This document shows, piece after piece, positions 60,201 through 64,000 of a stretch of DNA of 64,000 nucleotides (positions within the stretch are counted from its first letter, which is position 1; each line of letters begins with the position of its first letter). A program made the translations under genes and the position numbers. The stretch lies in NCBI GenBank assembly GCA_020746995.1, contig JAGPXD010000001.1, positions 1,736,001-1,800,000 of the forward strand, read 5' to 3'. The notes beneath the pieces are model-generated. The model did not search any database. It saw only the letters and a list, made by a program, of their open reading frames with translations, and was not told the origin of the DNA. This DNA comes from Plectosphaerella cucumerina. Taxonomy: Eukaryota; Ascomycota; Sordariomycetes; Glomerellales; Plectosphaerellaceae.

Positions 60201-60738
60201 TTGTGAAAACTACAGGAATTTTCCAAACTCGGCAGCGAATCCATGATTCGGGTTGGATCCACTGAAACCGCCGAAGAAACCTTGACAGAGTCCCAATCGA
60301 GGTACATCGTGCGTCCCTTCAGCACAGTCGTCAGCGACCAGCACGTCAAGCGTCCTCACCCACAGAATCTCGAAGCGCTCCTCTCGCTGTGGTCTGTAGG
60401 TCGGTGAAAGTACCGACTGAAGGTATGAGTAGCCCGTGAGCTTCACCAGCACATATGAGGCCCAGCAGCACTATTGCCGGCTGGCCTTGTCACACTCTAG
60501 AACCTACGCCACGACTCATCGACGTCTACAACGGCCTGATACGGGCTCGAACATTCTACCATGAGGATCTAGATAGGCCCGACAAGAGAGTTTGAGACTC
60601 AGCAACCGTAGAAACATAGAAGATGGGCCTTTCTCATGTACCCTTCATCGACGACGGTCGAAGTTTGTCGCGAGCTCCGAGACTCTCCTACTTCCCTAGT
60701 CTTCTTCCTCTTGAATCGCCCTCCATCCCTCTCCCAGC

Positions 60739-60857
60739 ACATACGACCACACCCACTGGAGAATACGGGATCCCGTCCGCTCTCCCATCGTCAAGCCAGT
60801 GAGGGCCGGAGTAGTAGTTGGGTCGGTGACGACCAGCGAATGCCCGGTGTTGTATGT
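60739..60857 (+). rRNA. 5S rRNA gene, copy 1
   Basis: This is a 119-nt 5S rRNA. The 5' end ACATACGAC pairs with the 3' end GTTGTATGT in helix I. Fungal signatures GGGATCCCGTCCGCTC and GTAGTTGGGT...GACCAGCGAA (internal control region) are present. Helix II is formed by positions 16-21 and 58-63. A short run of five T follows a few bases downstream as the Pol III stop. It is a dispersed gene, as in many filamentous fungi, and differs from copy 2 at 15 positions. Confidence 0.9.
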
Positions 60858-62248
60858 ACCTTTTTGGTGTTTTCGCCGTTGCTTCTCCACTGGCCCCGGC
60901 AAGGTACCCGCTTCTCGGTCGGCCCCTTGATCTGGGTGCTCTGCCCACCACAGACGTCTTGCCAGCTCGAAATGCCTTCCGGAAGAATACCAATGGTAGC
61001 GGTAGCGGCCACGGCGTTCTGGGTCTTCATAGTCTCCCGCAGGGACCTCCCTCTCATCTCGCCCAGGGTCAGTAGCGTCTCTCGAGGGGTCAGTATGCCC
61101 GTGATGTCACCCAAGCGGCACCATCAACAAGATGGTCGTGGCTGGTAAAGCGATGGGACTCTTTCGTCACTGCTAAGAAGCCATCGACAGCATGTGCCGG
61201 TTCGATATGAGCGCGGGACTGACATTGCCTGCCAGGCTGCCGAAACTGACGTGGGACGAACTCGTCCTCGGGCTGTTCGCTCAACAACGCTTTGTGGGCG
61301 GCCAGAAGTGGACTCAGGGTCTCAAGGCGAGTGACTTTGAGGGGTCAAAGTAAGTGTAGCCTGGACGTTGAAGATGAGATACTCCCTAGCATCAAGAAAC
61401 CCCCTCTCGCCCTCAACATGTACCCTGTGCTCGTGCTGCTGCCCAATAGGCGAATCTTAAATTGGCTCAAAGCCCATAAAGCTGCACGTCAGTGGCACTG
61501 TTCTTACAGCTCCTGTCTTGATGATGTCAACAACAAGATGAGCCAGAAGATGAGCGACCGAGCCCGGATGCCTCTTGGCAGCCAAGGCACCCTTCTAGCT
61601 GCCAGGCTCCCCATGATAAACGTCAGGAGCTGGAAGCTGCCCATGATGATGGACTGCTATAGCTGTTAGGCTTGCCCTCCCTGTCTGCGTCGAGACCAAA
61701 GTGAAGCTGGCGAACAAGATGGAAGATGGCCCTCAAAGTCTGGAACATGAGTGGCCGTTCGAAGAGGATTCTTTGCAGTAAGAGATATCGCGGCTGGTGG
61801 ACCTTAACGAGACATCTCGTCCTCCCCGTACCAGACGTGCTGCTCGTGTTTTTGTGGTCGTCCTCCTTGGCGGTCAGTTGTGGTTGAAGGTGGAGCCAGA
61901 GGACACACGTGATTCTTTCAGCTGTGGCTGTCACGTGGTGCAGTGGTTGCTAGTGTCTTCCTCAACACCAATGATCTTCTGCAGCGCCAAGTGTACAAAA
62001 GCATACACATCCGCCGAGGCAGACAGACTCTGGGCAGCCGCCTCAGATCTCGCCAGCAGCCTCAGTAAACATATCTCTATGTGTCCGTACTGCTTTGGTA
62101 CTAATATTCGATGATTCGGTACGCAAAGAGCGGGGGCACACGTCACTCATCCAGCTTCGTCTCCAGCTACCTAGACATCACAACATGAGCAGTATCTTAA
62201 GACGTCCCTAGAGCAAAGGCCTTAAGCAACCGAGCATCGCTTCCAAGC
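60858..62248. other. spacer between the two 5S genes with degraded frames
   Basis: No intact gene was found. One stretch (61185-61351) reads as a protein-like frame (LPKLTWDELVLGLFAQQRFV) ending at a donor-like GTAAGT, but a stop precedes it and no neighbouring exon could be joined. It may be another decayed fragment. Confidence 0.35.
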
Positions 62249-62367
62249 ACATACGACCATAGCCACCAGAGAACACGGGATCCCGTCCGCTCTCCCCTAG
62301 TTAAACTGGTGAGCGCCGGATCAGTAGTTGGGTCGGTGACGACCAGCGAATCCCCGGTGTTGTATGT
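62249..62367 (+). rRNA. 5S rRNA gene, copy 2
   Basis: A second 119-nt 5S rRNA on the same strand, 1.5 kb downstream of copy 1. It has the same helix I, the GGGATCCCGTCCGCTC block and the internal control region, and runs directly into a seven-T Pol III terminator. Differences from copy 1 in helix II are compensated on the opposite strand, which argues that both copies are maintained as functional RNAs. Confidence 0.93.
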
Positions 62368-63648
62368 TTTTTTGCCCTTGGAAGCGTTGATATTCAGACC
62401 GGAACCGTGTCTCCCAACGTCTGCTGGCGAACCATGCATGTCTCGGGCCCGTTCAGCCCCAGGTATGGTGGGAGGCAACTGCGAGGCTGGCAAGGCAAGT
62501 GGTGACTCCTCAGGAGCTGTTGTGTTACCACACCTCGGCTGTTTCGAGCCCGGGTCGCACGTAGGCTCTTATGGGAACACGGGGAGTACAGGGTCGTCTG
62601 GGAAAATCCCATCGTTCACATGGCAGAAGGTAAGGGTGAAGAGCTCCGGCGAGGCAGCCGCAAGGTGAGGCTGCTGGCAGACTGAGGCAGCTAATATCAG
62701 ACACGGGCCATTCATTACCTCTCGGACTGTGGGTAGGTTAAAGGAGGTGTCTCGGTGACTAGAGCTGGGCATGAAAGGCAGCCTGGTGACAGGGGTCGGT
62801 CTGGCTCGTTAAGTTGGTGAGACTTTGAAGGCCTCAATCTGTTGGCATTCTACCTCCCCAGCACACCTCTGGTAATGTGTGAGAATGAGGCAGTAGCTCC
62901 CCACGGGCCTGCCCAAAGTCCTGGGACTCATGGCCCTTTTAGTCAGCGATGCTCCTGCCCCGTGCCTACATTACCTGTCCGACCTTCTTGAAGCCCCCCT
63001 GGACGGGCCCAGGGTAGCGCCTTCCAGGTCACCCAAGACCTGAAGATCTTCCCCTCCGCCCTGGATCCGTCTCTAAATGGTCGTCTGGGATCATCGCCGT
63101 CCATTTAGCGGGCAGACGAAACAACCTCATCCATCGACAGACCACTTCCCCATTCGTTTTTCCGCCGCACCGAGTCAGACGCCACTTGCACATGCAACCT
63201 GGAAGTCCAGTTCAACCTTGAAAGCTGCATTTGTCAAGGCAGCTTTGCTCAGGCCTCCTTTTCTCCTCCTTCTCCTCCCCGTGGCGCAGCGATCCAAGAC
63301 CAAACCGAGCCCCCCCGCCCTCCGCTCTCGTCACCTCAGCTCGCCCGAAGGAAGTCGCCGCGCCCCCGCCAGGCTTCAAGTCTAGCTCCTGGGCTGGCCC
63401 CCCCAAGACCCAAGAGGGGACCGCCCAGCTGCGCTGTGTGCCCGTGGCACGAGGCGCTCTTCAGAGACAACCCATGCCACCCTGAGAAGAGGGGGCCAAT
63501 GGGCTGACACAGAGCCGCCCCCATCTATCTCGCCCCAAGCTCTACGACGACGACGACGACTAATATACCTAGCTGAGGCGCCCAAGAGGACGTAGAACCT
63601 GTCGCGGGTTGAGTCGCTGACGCTGCCCACACCCCAGCAGGTCCCATG
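62368..63648. other. intergenic region right of 5S copy 2
   Basis: No gene could be supported. From about 63070 the + strand becomes CT-rich, probably the beginning of a promoter and leader for a gene outside the window. Confidence 0.45.
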
Positions 63649-64000
63649 CTGGCTCCCTCACCGGGCTCCATTCGCTTCTTCATTCGTACGAGGGGCCATC
63701 AGGTCGACCAACCAACCCCAATCCGCCATCCTCCACAGAACATACAGCATACATCTACACTGGGGCACGCACACATCACATCACGTTCCCAGCCTCTCGT
63801 CTCCCCCCAAACGGCTTGTCAGCCGGGAGTGCTAAAGTACAGGTGCCACATTGTCATCGCACCTGGACCCCGTGGCCCTGCCCCTTCTCTCCGTCCGCTC
63901 CGTCTTGTGACCGGCGCCGATTGCAGCTCGTCACGGACCAACCGACAGACAGACACAAAGACAACCTCTCCCCGTCCACGACAACTTTGAGAGAGAGTCA
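63649..64000 (+). promoter_or_regulatory. probable ATG-free leader of a gene beyond the window
   Basis: The last 352 bases have no ATG on the + strand and are C/T-rich with short GACAGACAGACAC-type sequence. They resemble the leaders that precede the PAS, class V chitin synthase, CHO2 and Zn2Cys6 starts in this window, so a + strand start codon probably lies just to the right. Confidence 0.4.

Overview
This 64-kb window is nuclear DNA of a filamentous ascomycete (Pezizomycotina, most likely a Sordariomycete). The genes are GC-rich and carry short introns (about 45-125 nt, a few longer) with GT-AG borders and CTRAC-like branch sites. 5S rRNA genes are dispersed, and the gene content is typical of mould fungi: class V and class VII myosin-motor chitin synthases, an Msb2-type signalling mucin and a Zn(II)2Cys6 regulator. 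I cannot name the species from the sequence. Exon boundaries were inferred by hand from splice consensus, reading frame and family motifs.

Layout. 1-4170: upstream DNA and an ATG-free leader. 4171-6335 (+): double-PAS protein. 6937-12486 (-): class VII chitin synthase (csmB type). 12487-17030: shared divergent promoter region. 17031-22794 (+): class V chitin synthase (csmA type). 23356-24762 (-): glutathionyl-hydroquinone reductase (Ecm4 family) with a mitochondrial-type presequence. 26217-28874 (-): Msb2 signalling mucin. 28875-35577: long intergenic stretch with a perfect 26-bp inverted repeat. 35578-36411 (+): FKBP12 gene with alternative mitochondrial and cytosolic starts. 36712-36796 (-): intron-containing tRNA-Arg(ACG). 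37276-40083 (+): adenylosuccinate synthetase in 17 exons, including a 4-nt and a 10-nt microexon and one GC-AG intron. 40767-41276 (-): small basic unknown protein. 42718-45829 (+): phosphatidylethanolamine N-methyltransferase Cho2. 47426-49071 (+): lactonase-like beta-propeller protein. 54476-56783 (+): Zn(II)2Cys6 transcription factor. 59200-62400: gene-poor DNA with decayed coding remnants and two 5S rRNA genes. 63070-64000: probable leader of a gene beyond the window.

Functionally, the left half is dominated by cell-wall biology. The two motor-domain chitin synthases are made from one divergent promoter region, and Msb2, a membrane mucin that feeds MAPK signalling, lies 3.4 kb beyond the class V gene. 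The right half is housekeeping: purine synthesis, phospholipid methylation, protein folding, tRNA and 5S rRNA. The most notable observations are the adenylosuccinate synthetase microexons, the roughly 1-kb ATG-free leader of the class VII chitin synthase, paired compensatory changes between the two 5S genes, two genes built to make mitochondrial and cytosolic forms, and the hairpin-forming inverted repeat. I did not find a clearly new multi-gene system.
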